Notes: generated from the letters alone by a model not told the origin. Shown: positions 1 through 5,755, counted from the stretch's first letter. The stretch is DNA of 9,565 nucleotides from Janthinobacterium sp. (GCA_003482555.1 DMYQ01000012.1:1-9565), one strand, 5' to 3'. Numbers and translations: made by a program.

Positions 1-25
1 AGACCTGACCCCATTGTTGCGGGCG

Positions 26-54
26 TAAAAAAAGCCCTCCGCGCGGGAGGGCTT
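26..54 (-). terminator. Intrinsic terminator ending the ABC transporter operon
   Basis: Read on the minus strand, the substrate-binding protein stop codon is followed 15 bases later by a perfect 9-bp GC-rich stem (arms at plus 46-54 and 32-40, loop 41-45) and then a run of seven T (plus A27-A33). This is a textbook rho-independent terminator. On the plus strand no T-run follows the hairpin, so it works in one direction only. Confidence 0.93.
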
Positions 55-69
55 GACTGCGATGGGGTC

Positions 70-1221
70 TTATTTGCTTGGGGCGAGTACGATGGCGCCG
101 CTTTTCCACATGGCCATGACCGCCATGCCCGGTTTGATGGCTTCGTGCTCGTTTTTCGTGTAGGGCTTGGTGAAGGTGGCGACCGCGCCGACGACCGGGG
201 TGCTCAAGTTTTCCAGCGCTTCCTTGATCTTGGCGCCATCCGTGCTCTTGGCTTGTTTCATTGCCGCCGCGATTAGGAAGATGGCGTCGTGGCCGCCCGC
301 GGCCGCCGTCGGGTTGACGATGCGCGCCCGTTTGTATTCGTGGTGGTAAGCCGATTCGAAGTCGCGGCCGGCCGGCGATGGCGAGCCTTCGACGAAGGTT
401 TGTGGCGACACCGCGCCGTCGCCCGAGGCGCCGGCGATGGAGATGAACGAATCCATGGCGTTAGGCCAGGAACCGATCAGGGGCAGGTTCATGCCGAGCT
501 TGGCATTGCCGCTGGCGATTTGTCCCTGCTCCGGCCCGATGCCGTACACCAGCAGCACTTGCGCGCCGGCTTCCTTGGCTTTCAGCAGCTGGGCCGTCAT
601 GTCGGTGTCCTTCAGATTGAAGGTGCGGTCGGATACGGCCGTCATCTTGTGCGACGCCAGTTGCTTGACCATGTCGCCGTGTCCGCCGACGCCGTAGGGC
701 GTGGAATCGGACAGGATGGCGATTTTCTTGTAACCCTTCTTCACCGCGTAATCGACCATCATTTCCGCTTGCAGGGTATCGGACGCTTGCACGCGGAAGG
801 TGTAATTGCCTTCCGGCGCGGCCGCGAAAGTATGGGTCAGCTTGGTGCCGGCCGATGCGGGTATCAGATTCGGGATCTTGGCTGCCTGCAAATCCTTTTG
901 ATAGGAAGCGACGACCCCGGTATTCACGCCGCAAGAGCAGGCGACGATGCCTTTGGAAATCAGGCTTTGCATGTTTTGGGACGCTTTTTCCGGCTTCGCC
1001 TCGTCATCGAGTTCCACCAGTTCCAGTTGCTTGCCCAGTACGCCGCCGGCGGCGTTGATTTGCTTGACGGCCAGACGCTGGCCGTCGCGCACGGATACGC
1101 CCATGTTGGCGGAACCGCCCGATAGCGGCAGCAGGGAGCCGATCTTGATCGTGTCGGCGGCAAGCGCGGCGCTGCCCAGGCTGAGCGCGGCAATGGCAAG
1201 GGCGATATGACTGCGTTTCAT
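70..1221 (-). CDS. Periplasmic substrate-binding protein of a LivK-like (HAAT family) ABC importer
   Basis: This 383-residue protein should capture the ligand in the periplasm and deliver it to the LivH/LivM-type permeases encoded upstream. Residues 1-21 (MKRSHIALAI... ending SAALA) form a Sec signal peptide, with likely cleavage before ADTIKIG. The mature start 'IKIGSLLPLSG', then 'GQRLAVKQINAAGGVLGK' and 'YGVGGHG', are typical of the Peripla_BP_6 fold. I chose the ATG at 1219-1221 because AAAGGA lies six bases before it and the signal peptide begins there. A longer ORF starting at 1278 would add 19 unlike-signal residues. It is the last gene of its operon, 99 bases after livF, where many related operons put it first. 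Family membership does not give the ligand, since these proteins bind amino acids, urea, amides and aromatic acids. The purine-gene neighbours suggest a purine-related ligand, which is inference. Residues C95 and C97 (CSC) are unusual. Confidence 0.9.
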   Translation of the reverse strand: MKRSHIALAIAALSLGSAALAADTIKIGSLLPLSGGSANMGVSVRDGQRLAVKQINAAGGVLGKQLELVELDDEAKPEKASQNMQSLISKGIVACSCGVNTGVVASYQKDLQAAKIPNLIPASAGTKLTHTFAAAPEGNYTFRVQASDTLQAEMMVDYAVKKGYKKIAILSDSTPYGVGGHGDMVKQLASHKMTAVSDRTFNLKDTDMTAQLLKAKEAGAQVLLVYGIGPEQGQIASGNAKLGMNLPLIGSWPNAMDSFISIAGASGDGAVSPQTFVEGSPSPAGRDFESAYHHEYKRARIVNPTAAAGGHDAIFLIAAAMKQAKSTDGAKIKEALENLSTPVVGAVATFTKPYTKNEHEAIKPGMAVMAMWKSGAIVLAPSK

Positions 1222-1227
1222 GCTGAA

Positions 1228-1233
1228 TCCTTT
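1228..1233 (-). promoter_or_regulatory. Ribosome binding site fixing the binding-protein start
   Basis: AAAGGA on the minus strand sits six bases before the ATG at 1221. It supports the 383-residue form over the longer in-frame ORF starting at 1278, which has no comparable site. Confidence 0.75.
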
Positions 1234-1246
1234 GTGTGTGTGTGTG
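1233..1246 (-). repeat. (CA)7 dinucleotide tract next to the Shine-Dalgarno
   Basis: Seven TG units on the plus strand read as (CA)7 in the mRNA and share one base with the AAAGGA ribosome binding site of the binding-protein gene. Such a tract leaves the ribosome landing site unstructured, and it could also vary in length by slippage. Both effects are inference; only the repeat itself is seen. Confidence 0.8.
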
Positions 1247-1295
1247 AGTGACGTTCTGGTGCTGCTCTGGTGATGCATGATATTAGTATGATTTG

Positions 1296-1313
1296 CGCCC
1301 GCCGTGGCAGGCG
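1296..1313 (-). other. Intercistronic hairpin between livF and the binding-protein gene
   Basis: On the minus strand, a 7-bp stem with one G-T wobble (arms at plus 1307-1313 and 1296-1302, loop 1303-1306) begins eight bases after the livF stop. The 10-base palindrome GCGATATCGC (1311-1320) overlaps it. No T-run follows, so it is not an intrinsic terminator. It could stabilise or process the transcript and so set a different level for the binding protein than for the ATPases. That role is inference. Confidence 0.4.
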
Positions 1314-1320
1314 ATATCGC

Positions 1321-2031
1321 TTATGACAGGTAAGAGGCGACCAGGCCGGCGTCCGAAGACAGGTCGGCCGAGCTGCCCGACATGACCACTTCGCCGCGCG
1401 CCAGCACGTAACCGTAATCGGCGATGGCCAGGGCGCGGCGCGCGAACTGTTCCACCAGCACGATGGTCAAGCCGTCCGCCCTCAATTTTTCGATGATCGT
1501 AAAGACATCGTTGACGATATTCGGCGCCAGGCCCATGGAGGGTTCGTCGAGCAAGAGCACGCGCGGGCGCAGCATCAGCGCGCGCGCGATGGCCAGCATT
1601 TGCTGTTCGCCGCCGGACAGGGTACCGCCCAGCTGGCTGGCCCGTTCCTTGAGGCGGGGAAACAAGCCGAACATGCGTTCCATGTCGGCGTCGATGCCGT
1701 CCTGGTCGCGCCGGGTGAAGGCGCCCAGCAAGATGTTTTCCAGTACCGTCATGGGGCCGAAAATTTGCCGTCCTTCGGGGCAATGGGCTATGCCGGCGGC
1801 CGTCACCTGGCAAGCCGCCTTGCCGACCATTTCCTGGCCATCCAGCAAAATCGAACCGCTGGTGTTGCGGATTTGCCCGGAAATGGCGCGCAGGGTGGAC
1901 GATTTCCCCGCCCCGTTCGCGCCCAGGATGGCGACGATGCAGCCGCGCGGGACGTCGATAGAAACATTGTGCAGTACGTGATTGTCCGCGTAACTCGCGT
2001 TGACGTTGATGAGGGTGAGCGCGTTGGTCAT
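1321..2031 (-). CDS. LivF-like ABC transporter ATP-binding protein
   Basis: This 236-residue cytoplasmic ATPase forms one half of the nucleotide-binding pair that powers import; the other half is the LivG domain of the upstream fusion. Visible motifs are Walker A GANGAGKSS (37-45), the Q-loop region 'HCPEGRQIF' (83-91), ABC signature LSGGEQQ (138-144) and Walker B LLLDEPSMGLAP (159-170). The LivF-type H-loop region reads VLVEQFARRAL, with Gln where most ABC ATPases have the switch His; this is normal for LivF. Length is typical of the family. The start MTNALTLINV is the only Met in a fitting position, because the 62 codons upstream of it belong to the end of the preceding gene. Its ribosome site is weak (GAAAG). 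The 64-base gap from the preceding gene holds a 5-bp hairpin at 2051-2065. This could mean partly coupled or regulated translation. Confidence 0.93.
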   Translation of the reverse strand: MTNALTLINVNASYADNHVLHNVSIDVPRGCIVAILGANGAGKSSTLRAISGQIRNTSGSILLDGQEMVGKAACQVTAAGIAHCPEGRQIFGPMTVLENILLGAFTRRDQDGIDADMERMFGLFPRLKERASQLGGTLSGGEQQMLAIARALMLRPRVLLLDEPSMGLAPNIVNDVFTIIEKLRADGLTIVLVEQFARRALAIADYGYVLARGEVVMSGSSADLSSDAGLVASYLS

Positions 2032-2095
2032 GGCAAATGCTTTCGGTGGTGCCGCCTTGTGCGGCGACGGTCTGTTTCGGTTCGCAACGACGGGC

Positions 2096-3955
2096 TCAGG
2101 CGCCCAGGTAGGCGTCCTGCACGGCCTGGTTGTTTTGAATTTCCTTGGCCGTGCCGCGCGCCAGAACCTGGCCGAAATTGAGCACGGTGATGCTGTCCGA
2201 CAGTTCCATGACGACATCCATATGGTGTTCGATCAAGACCACGGCGATGCCGTGTTCCTTGATCTTGGCGATCAATACCTTGAGCGCCGTCAAGTCGGCC
2301 CCGCGCAAGCCGGCGGCCGGCTCGTCGAGCAAGAGCAGCTTGGGATTGGTGGCCAGGGCGCGGGCGATTTCCAGGAATCGCTGCTGACCGTAAGACAGAT
2401 TCTTGGCCAACTGGTGGGCCTTGTCGGCCAGGCCGACGGTGCTCAAGAGCGCCATGGCGCGCCCGGCGGCGCCCTTGTCTATGCTGTGGTGCATGCCGGC
2501 CAGCACATTGTCGAGCACGGACAGGTCGCCAAACACTTGCAGATTCTGGAAAGTGCGGGAAATACCCAGGGTGGCGATCTTCGTCGTGTGCGCGTGGACC
2601 AGCGATTGCCCGTCGAAGCTGACGCTGCCCGAGGTCGGCTGGTACAGGGCCGTCAACACATTCATCGTGGTCGACTTGCCGGCGCCGTTGGGCCCGATCA
2701 AGGCCATCACCTTGCCCGAGGCAACAGAAAACGACACGTTCGACATGGCTTGGAAGCCGCCGAAGGCCATCGTCACGTCTTGCACCTGCAACAGGTTTTC
2801 CATCGGAGCGCCGCTGACGCGGGTGATGCCGCTGCTGCCGTCCGCGGGCACGGATTTGTGGCCCGGCACGTAGTTGGGCAGCAAACCGATGATGCCGTCG
2901 CCCAGGTAAGACACCACCATCAGCACGATGGCGCCGTAAATGGCCAGCCGGTGTTCGTTCAAGTCTTCGACGCCAAAGGCCAGTGCCACCAGTCCCAGGG
3001 CGAAGGCGAGCGGCACGATCATGTACGCGAGGCTGGCGGCGCCGCTCCGTTTGGCGCGCAGGCCGGCCAGGATGAAGACCACCAGCAGGGTCCCGATGGC
3101 GAAGATTTGAAACGCCGTATGGTTGCCCAGCACGTCCGGGAAGACGACGACGAAGGCGGCGCCCAGCATCGCGCCCGACATCGATTTCTTGCCGCCGAAC
3201 AGGGCGGCCATCAAGAGCATCAGGCTCATTTCAAAGCCGAAGGTATCTGGAAACAGGATACCCTGGCTATACACATACAGCAAGCCGGCCAGGCCGCCGA
3301 AGGCGCCGGAGAGTACGAAGGCGAGTTGCTTGTGCTTGGCCGTGCCTATGCCCATGCAATCGGTGGCGATGGGGGAGTCGCGCAAGGCTTCGAAGGCGCG
3401 CCCGGTCTTGGATTGGACGATGCGGTGGGCAACGTAGATGGCCAGCGCCAGGCAGACCAGGATCAGATAGTAAAAATTCCACGAGGTCAGCGAGTGGCCG
3501 AACAGGACTTGCGGATCGAGTTGCATGCCGCTCTGGCCGCCGGTCACGTCGGTCGTTTCCGACAGGAAGATATAGACGATGCGGCCAAAGGCGAAGGTGG
3601 TCAGCACCAGGAAGGGGCCGCTCACCCGCAGCAGGGGAAACGAGATCAGCCAGGCGCACAGGGCGCCCACGCCGATCGACAAGGGAAAAGCCAGCGCCAG
3701 CGGAAAGCCGGCATGCAGGTTCATCCAGCCGGCGGCATAGGCGCCCAGGCCGAACAGGGCCGCGTGGCCGACGCTGACCTCGCCGGTGTAACCGGTGACG
3801 AAATCCAGACCCTTGAGGGCGATCGCATACATGCCGATCAGGGATAGCACGGTGATGATGTAGCCGGATGGATGCAGCAGGGGCGGCACGATGGCGGCCA
3901 GGGCCAGCGCGACGACGGTGATGCTGATATCGAAGGGGAAATTTTTCAGTGTCAT
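2096..3955 (-). CDS. Fused LivM-like permease and LivG-like ATPase
   Basis: One 619-residue chain joins an inner-membrane permease to its ATPase. Residues 1-362 are LivM-like: they carry the hallmark TGYTGEVSVGHAALFG (54-69), the EAA-type cytoplasmic loop around ALRDSPIATDCMGIG (190-204) and many hydrophobic segments, including two late ones at about 308-328 and 336-358. A hydrophilic linker (about 363-384) leads to a complete LivG-type domain. That domain has Walker A GPNGAGKST (421-429), Q-loop Q470 in SRTFQN, signature LSYGQQR (520-526), Walker B LLLDEPAAG (541-549) and switch His H577 in LIEHHMD. In the classic E. coli system LivM and LivG are separate proteins. The reading frame is open throughout, so the fusion is a single gene and not an artefact of ORF calling. 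GAGGA six bases before the ATG is a good ribosome site. It starts 13 bases after livH ends, as expected in an operon. Confidence 0.93.
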   Translation of the reverse strand: MTLKNFPFDISITVVALALAAIVPPLLHPSGYIITVLSLIGMYAIALKGLDFVTGYTGEVSVGHAALFGLGAYAAGWMNLHAGFPLALAFPLSIGVGALCAWLISFPLLRVSGPFLVLTTFAFGRIVYIFLSETTDVTGGQSGMQLDPQVLFGHSLTSWNFYYLILVCLALAIYVAHRIVQSKTGRAFEALRDSPIATDCMGIGTAKHKQLAFVLSGAFGGLAGLLYVYSQGILFPDTFGFEMSLMLLMAALFGGKKSMSGAMLGAAFVVVFPDVLGNHTAFQIFAIGTLLVVFILAGLRAKRSGAASLAYMIVPLAFALGLVALAFGVEDLNEHRLAIYGAIVLMVVSYLGDGIIGLLPNYVPGHKSVPADGSSGITRVSGAPMENLLQVQDVTMAFGGFQAMSNVSFSVASGKVMALIGPNGAGKSTTMNVLTALYQPTSGSVSFDGQSLVHAHTTKIATLGISRTFQNLQVFGDLSVLDNVLAGMHHSIDKGAAGRAMALLSTVGLADKAHQLAKNLSYGQQRFLEIARALATNPKLLLLDEPAAGLRGADLTALKVLIAKIKEHGIAVVLIEHHMDVVMELSDSITVLNFGQVLARGTAKEIQNNQAVQDAYLGA

Positions 3956-3968
3956 GGCGGGTCCTCGA

Positions 3969-4844
3969 TTAGACTTTTTTGATGGTGGCTTTGCCGAACA
4001 TGCCGGTCGGACGGAACGACAGCATCAACAGCAGCAACACGAGTCCGGGAATTTCCTTGTAACGCGATGAAATCATATACGCCGTCACGGCGTCGAGAAT
4101 GCCGATGATGAGGCCGCCGATCAGCACGCCGCGCACGGAGGTCAGGCCGCCCAGCACGGCAACCTGAAAGGCTTTCAGGCCCAGCACGGTGCCCATGCCG
4201 GCGCTGGTGGTGGTCAAAGGCGCGATCAGCAGGCCGGCCAGGGCCGCCAGGCCGCCGGACAGGGCGTAGGAACCCGACACCACCCACAGCGAGCGGATGC
4301 CCATCAGCTCGGCGGTCGCGCTATTGATGGCCACCGCCGTCACCGCCTTGCCATAGCGGGTCTTGGCCATGAACAGGCCGAGCGCGGCGACGGCGACCAC
4401 CACCACGGCCATCGTCAGCAATTCCATCGGCAGGATGCGGATATCGAAGAGCACGAAAGGTGTGTTGGCGAACGGCCCGGCCACGGCCAGATCGTCCTTG
4501 CCCCAGACGGCTTCAAAGACGTTTTTCAGCACCAGGGGGCCGAGCGCGATGGTGCCCAGGATCCAGCCCGATTCGGAGCCGCGCTTGATGGCCGGCGCGA
4601 CGGCGGCGAAGTAGGTGAACAGGCCCAGCGCGGCGCCGGCCACGGCCACCAGTGGAATGGCGCCCCAGAACGTGACATGCGGCACCAGGGTGAAGGCCAG
4701 CAAGCCGCCCAGCGCGACAGCTTCGCCCTGGCCGAAGTTCAAGGTCTTGGAAGTGCTGTAGGTGGCTTGATAGCCGAGCGCGATCACGCTATAAATCAGA
4801 CCGAGCACCATGCCGGAAAAGACCACCTGAAAGAAATTGCTCAT
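3969..4844 (-). CDS. LivH-like ABC transporter permease
   Basis: This 291-residue integral membrane protein should form the translocation pore together with the LivM half of the next gene. It is highly hydrophobic, with about seven or eight likely membrane segments (for example 7-25, 43-58, 62-82, 143-160, 194-212, 240-258, 264-277). Hallmarks are LNFGQGE (35-41), the ATPase-contact loop GKAVTAVAINSATAELMGI (165-183) and the C-terminal RPTGMFGK (278-285). Length is typical of LivH. It is the first large gene of the transporter operon. AGAGG lies six bases before the ATG, and a candidate promoter sits about 33-62 bases upstream. The substrate cannot be read from this subunit. Confidence 0.93.
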   Translation of the reverse strand: MSNFFQVVFSGMVLGLIYSVIALGYQATYSTSKTLNFGQGEAVALGGLLAFTLVPHVTFWGAIPLVAVAGAALGLFTYFAAVAPAIKRGSESGWILGTIALGPLVLKNVFEAVWGKDDLAVAGPFANTPFVLFDIRILPMELLTMAVVVVAVAALGLFMAKTRYGKAVTAVAINSATAELMGIRSLWVVSGSYALSGGLAALAGLLIAPLTTTSAGMGTVLGLKAFQVAVLGGLTSVRGVLIGGLIIGILDAVTAYMISSRYKEIPGLVLLLLMLSFRPTGMFGKATIKKV

Positions 4845-4871
4845 CGATGCCTCTAGTGTGGATACGCCAAG

Positions 4872-4906
4872 TCGACATTAAAACCACAGATGGTTAATGT
4901 TGTCGA
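4872..4906 (-). promoter_or_regulatory. Candidate livH promoter inside an imperfect dyad
   Basis: Minus-strand -35 TCGACA (plus 4901-4906) and -10 TTTAAT (plus 4877-4882) each match the sigma70 consensus at five of six bases, with an 18-base spacer. Transcription would start near 4870, about 26 bases before the livH ATG. The element coincides with an inverted repeat. The plus arm from 4872 reads TCGACATTAAAACCA, the minus arm from 4906 reads TCGACAACATTAACCA, and they are separated by CAGA (4887-4890). A regulator bound here would cover both promoter boxes, so the dyad looks like an operator. A third CGACATTAAT half-site lies at 4965-4974. Confidence 0.5.
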
Positions 4907-4965
4907 GTTGAAAGTGATGAAAAGGCCGTGAAACGGCGCGGCGCGGCGCTTTTGCGCGCACGGCA

Positions 4966-5085
4966 TTAATGTCGGGAAGCTCGGTGGAGAAACGGGAAAG
5001 GCAGGGAAAGCCGAATGGAATGCTCGGGCGCCGCCTTGCGCGGCCGCGTCGACTTGCTGCCGTTGGCAGTGAAGAAGGTGTTCAT
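4966..5085 (-). CDS. Possible 39-residue small protein or leader peptide, function unknown
   Basis: The ORF begins MNTFFTANGSKSTRPRKAAP and ends LHRASRH. It is basic, has no membrane segment, and resembles no family I know. Support comes from its surroundings: GGAG lies seven bases before the ATG, and a near-consensus promoter (5143-5171) sits about 58 bases upstream. Its first 21 codons end in G or C in 20 cases, like the neighbouring genes. The last 18 codons do so only about half the time, so the C-terminal part may not be under coding selection. It lies between uraH and livH in the same orientation and ends 121 bases before the livH ATG. Its stop codon overlaps a CGACATTAAT half-site. It may be a leader peptide, a small protein, or a chance ORF in a 5' leader. 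Confidence 0.4.
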   Translation of the reverse strand: MNTFFTANGSKSTRPRKAAPEHSIRLSLPFPFLHRASRH

Positions 5086-5142
5086 ACGGTGTCTCCGTGA
5101 TGTAATTTTACTTGCGGATCCGTCGTTGCGGATTTGAGTTTG

Positions 5143-5171
5143 ATTATGCATGGCTTTGCCGCGCATGTCAG
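5143..5171 (-). promoter_or_regulatory. Near-consensus sigma70 promoter upstream of the small ORF and livH operon
   Basis: On the minus strand, -35 CTGACA (plus 5166-5171) and -10 CATAAT (plus 5143-5148) each match the consensus at five of six bases and are separated by exactly 17 bases. The start of transcription would fall near 5136. No intrinsic terminator with a clear T-run separates it from livH, so it could drive both the 39-codon ORF and the transporter operon. A short stem (GCCGT/ACGGC, plus 4925-4937) followed by CTTTT is at most a weak attenuator. Confidence 0.55.
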
Positions 5172-5212
5172 TCCGTAGCTTTACGTAGAATTAAAATCAA
5201 GAAGACGGCCGG

Positions 5213-5276
5213 AATAAGCCGACCAATAAGCCGGCAATCAGCCGACCAATCAGCCAGCAATCAGCCGACCAATGGC
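5213..5276. repeat. Tandem array of about 11.5-bp units
   Basis: Five consecutive units alternate between a 12-bp form (AATAAGCCGACC or AATCAGCCGACC at 5213, 5236 and 5259) and an 11-bp form (AATAAGCCGGC at 5225, AATCAGCCAGC at 5248). A partial unit, AATGGC, ends at 5276. The higher-order period is therefore 23 bp. Unit length is near one helical turn, so equivalent bases face roughly the same side of the DNA. The array lies 41 bp upstream of the -35 box at 5166-5171, where an activator array would be expected. No ORF explains it. Confidence 0.85.
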
Positions 5277-5295
5277 ACGGGTTCAGCTAACCCGT
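5277..5295 (-). other. Hairpin at the 3' end of uraH
   Basis: A perfect 7-bp stem (arms 5277-5283 and 5289-5295, loop CAGCT on the plus strand) begins at the last base of the uraH stop codon. The next bases on the minus strand are GCCATTGG, so there is no T-run and it is not a standard intrinsic terminator. It may protect the uraH transcript end or act with Rho. Confidence 0.5.
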
Positions 5296-5648
5296 CAGCT
5301 ACCCCGATAGGTCGAATAAGCCCAGGGTGAGACCACCAGCGGCACGTGATAATTCTCGTCGGCGTTGGCGACGCCGAAAGCGATGGTGACCAGGTCGATG
5401 AAGCGTGGCGACGGCAAGTCCATGCCTTGGGCGGCGAAATAATCGCCGGCGTTAAATACCAGCTCGTACTGGCCGGCCTTGAAGGTGTCGCCCTCCAGCA
5501 GCGGCGCGCCGCAGCGGCCGTCGGCGTTGGTCATGTCCATCTTTAACAGCAGCTTGCCTTCCGCGCCCACGGAAAACAGGGCCACCTTTACGCCCGCTCC
5601 CGGTTTGCCCTGCGTGATGTCCAGCACGTGCGTACTCAGTTTGCCCAT
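5295..5648 (-). CDS. uraH: 5-hydroxyisourate hydrolase (transthyretin-like)
   Basis: This enzyme hydrolyses 5-hydroxyisourate, the unstable product of urate oxidation, to OHCU (2-oxo-4-hydroxy-4-carboxy-5-ureidoimidazoline). The 117-residue length is typical. All family signatures are present: the N-terminal STHVLD with H7, the TNADGR segment with R45, YHVPL with H101, and the C-terminal YRGS (114-117) that separates true HIU hydrolases from transthyretin. There is no signal peptide, so it should be cytoplasmic. AGGGA six bases before the ATG supports the start. It diverges from puuE, the gene for a nearby step of the same pathway, across 107 bp. The OHCU decarboxylase gene (uraD) that usually accompanies it is not in the window. 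Confidence 0.96.
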   Translation of the reverse strand: MGKLSTHVLDITQGKPGAGVKVALFSVGAEGKLLLKMDMTNADGRCGAPLLEGDTFKAGQYELVFNAGDYFAAQGMDLPSPRFIDLVTIAFGVANADENYHVPLVVSPWAYSTYRGS

Positions 5649-5669
5649 GGTATTCCCTATATCTCGAAG

Positions 5670-5700
5670 TTGAAACCGCTTATCCGGTAAATCATATACC
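5670..5700 (+). promoter_or_regulatory. Tentative puuE promoter
   Basis: TTGAAA (5670-5675) and TATACC (5695-5700) could serve as -35 and -10 boxes for puuE. The 19-base spacer is poor and the -10 matches at only four of six bases, so an activator would probably be needed. A better -10 by sequence, TATATT (5717-5722), has no -35 partner. Confidence 0.25.
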
Positions 5701-5702
5701 GG
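5684..5702. promoter_or_regulatory. Candidate operator between uraH and puuE
   Basis: CCGGTA (5684-5689) and TACCGG (5697-5702) form a perfect inverted repeat with a 7-bp spacer. In addition CATATACC occurs twice as a direct repeat (5693-5700 and 5729-5736), 36 bp apart. The dyad would cover the tentative puuE -10 and sits just downstream of the tentative uraH start site, so a single dimeric regulator could control both directions. The regulator is not encoded in the window. Confidence 0.45.
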
Positions 5703-5719
5703 TGCGGGCGAGTCACTAT

Positions 5720-5748
5720 ATTATTGGGCATATACCTTTCATCGGCAA
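5720..5748 (-). promoter_or_regulatory. Candidate uraH promoter
   Basis: On the minus strand, TTGCCG (plus 5743-5748) and AATAAT (plus 5720-5725, five of six matches) are separated by 17 bases. Transcription would begin near 5713, giving a leader of about 65 bases before the uraH ATG. The -35 ends only seven bases from the puuE ATG, so expression of the two genes could interfere. Confidence 0.4.
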
Positions 5749-5755
5749 AGCCCCC

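Noticed and set aside
1222..1278. ATG at 1278 extending the binding protein by 19 residues
   Set aside because: It would bury the signal peptide behind a polar stretch encoded partly by the CA repeat, and it ignores the AAAGGA site placed for the ATG at 1221.
2000..3847. A 615-codon open frame on the plus strand opposite the LivM-LivG fusion
   Set aside because: It is antisense to a gene with full permease and ATPase motifs. Its translation is rich in Gln, His, Gly and Arg, as expected for the mirror of GC-rich codons, and it has no recognisable domain.
4921..4965. Strong intrinsic terminator between the small ORF and livH
   Set aside because: The 5-bp stem at 4925-4937 is followed only by CTTTTC on the minus strand. 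This is too weak to call a terminator; at most it is a mild attenuator.
5213..5276. CRISPR array
   Set aside because: Units are contiguous, 11-12 bp, with no spacers and no cas genes nearby.
5112..5330. A 72-codon plus-strand frame through the tandem array
   Set aside because: Its repetitive Ser/Gln/Asn/Pro-rich translation is simply the 23-bp repeat read in one frame, and no ribosome site was seen.
5702..5755. GTG start at 5702 extending PuuE by 18 residues
   Set aside because: The extension runs through the dyad and promoter region and is not part of the family's N-terminus. The ATG at 5756 gives the usual length.
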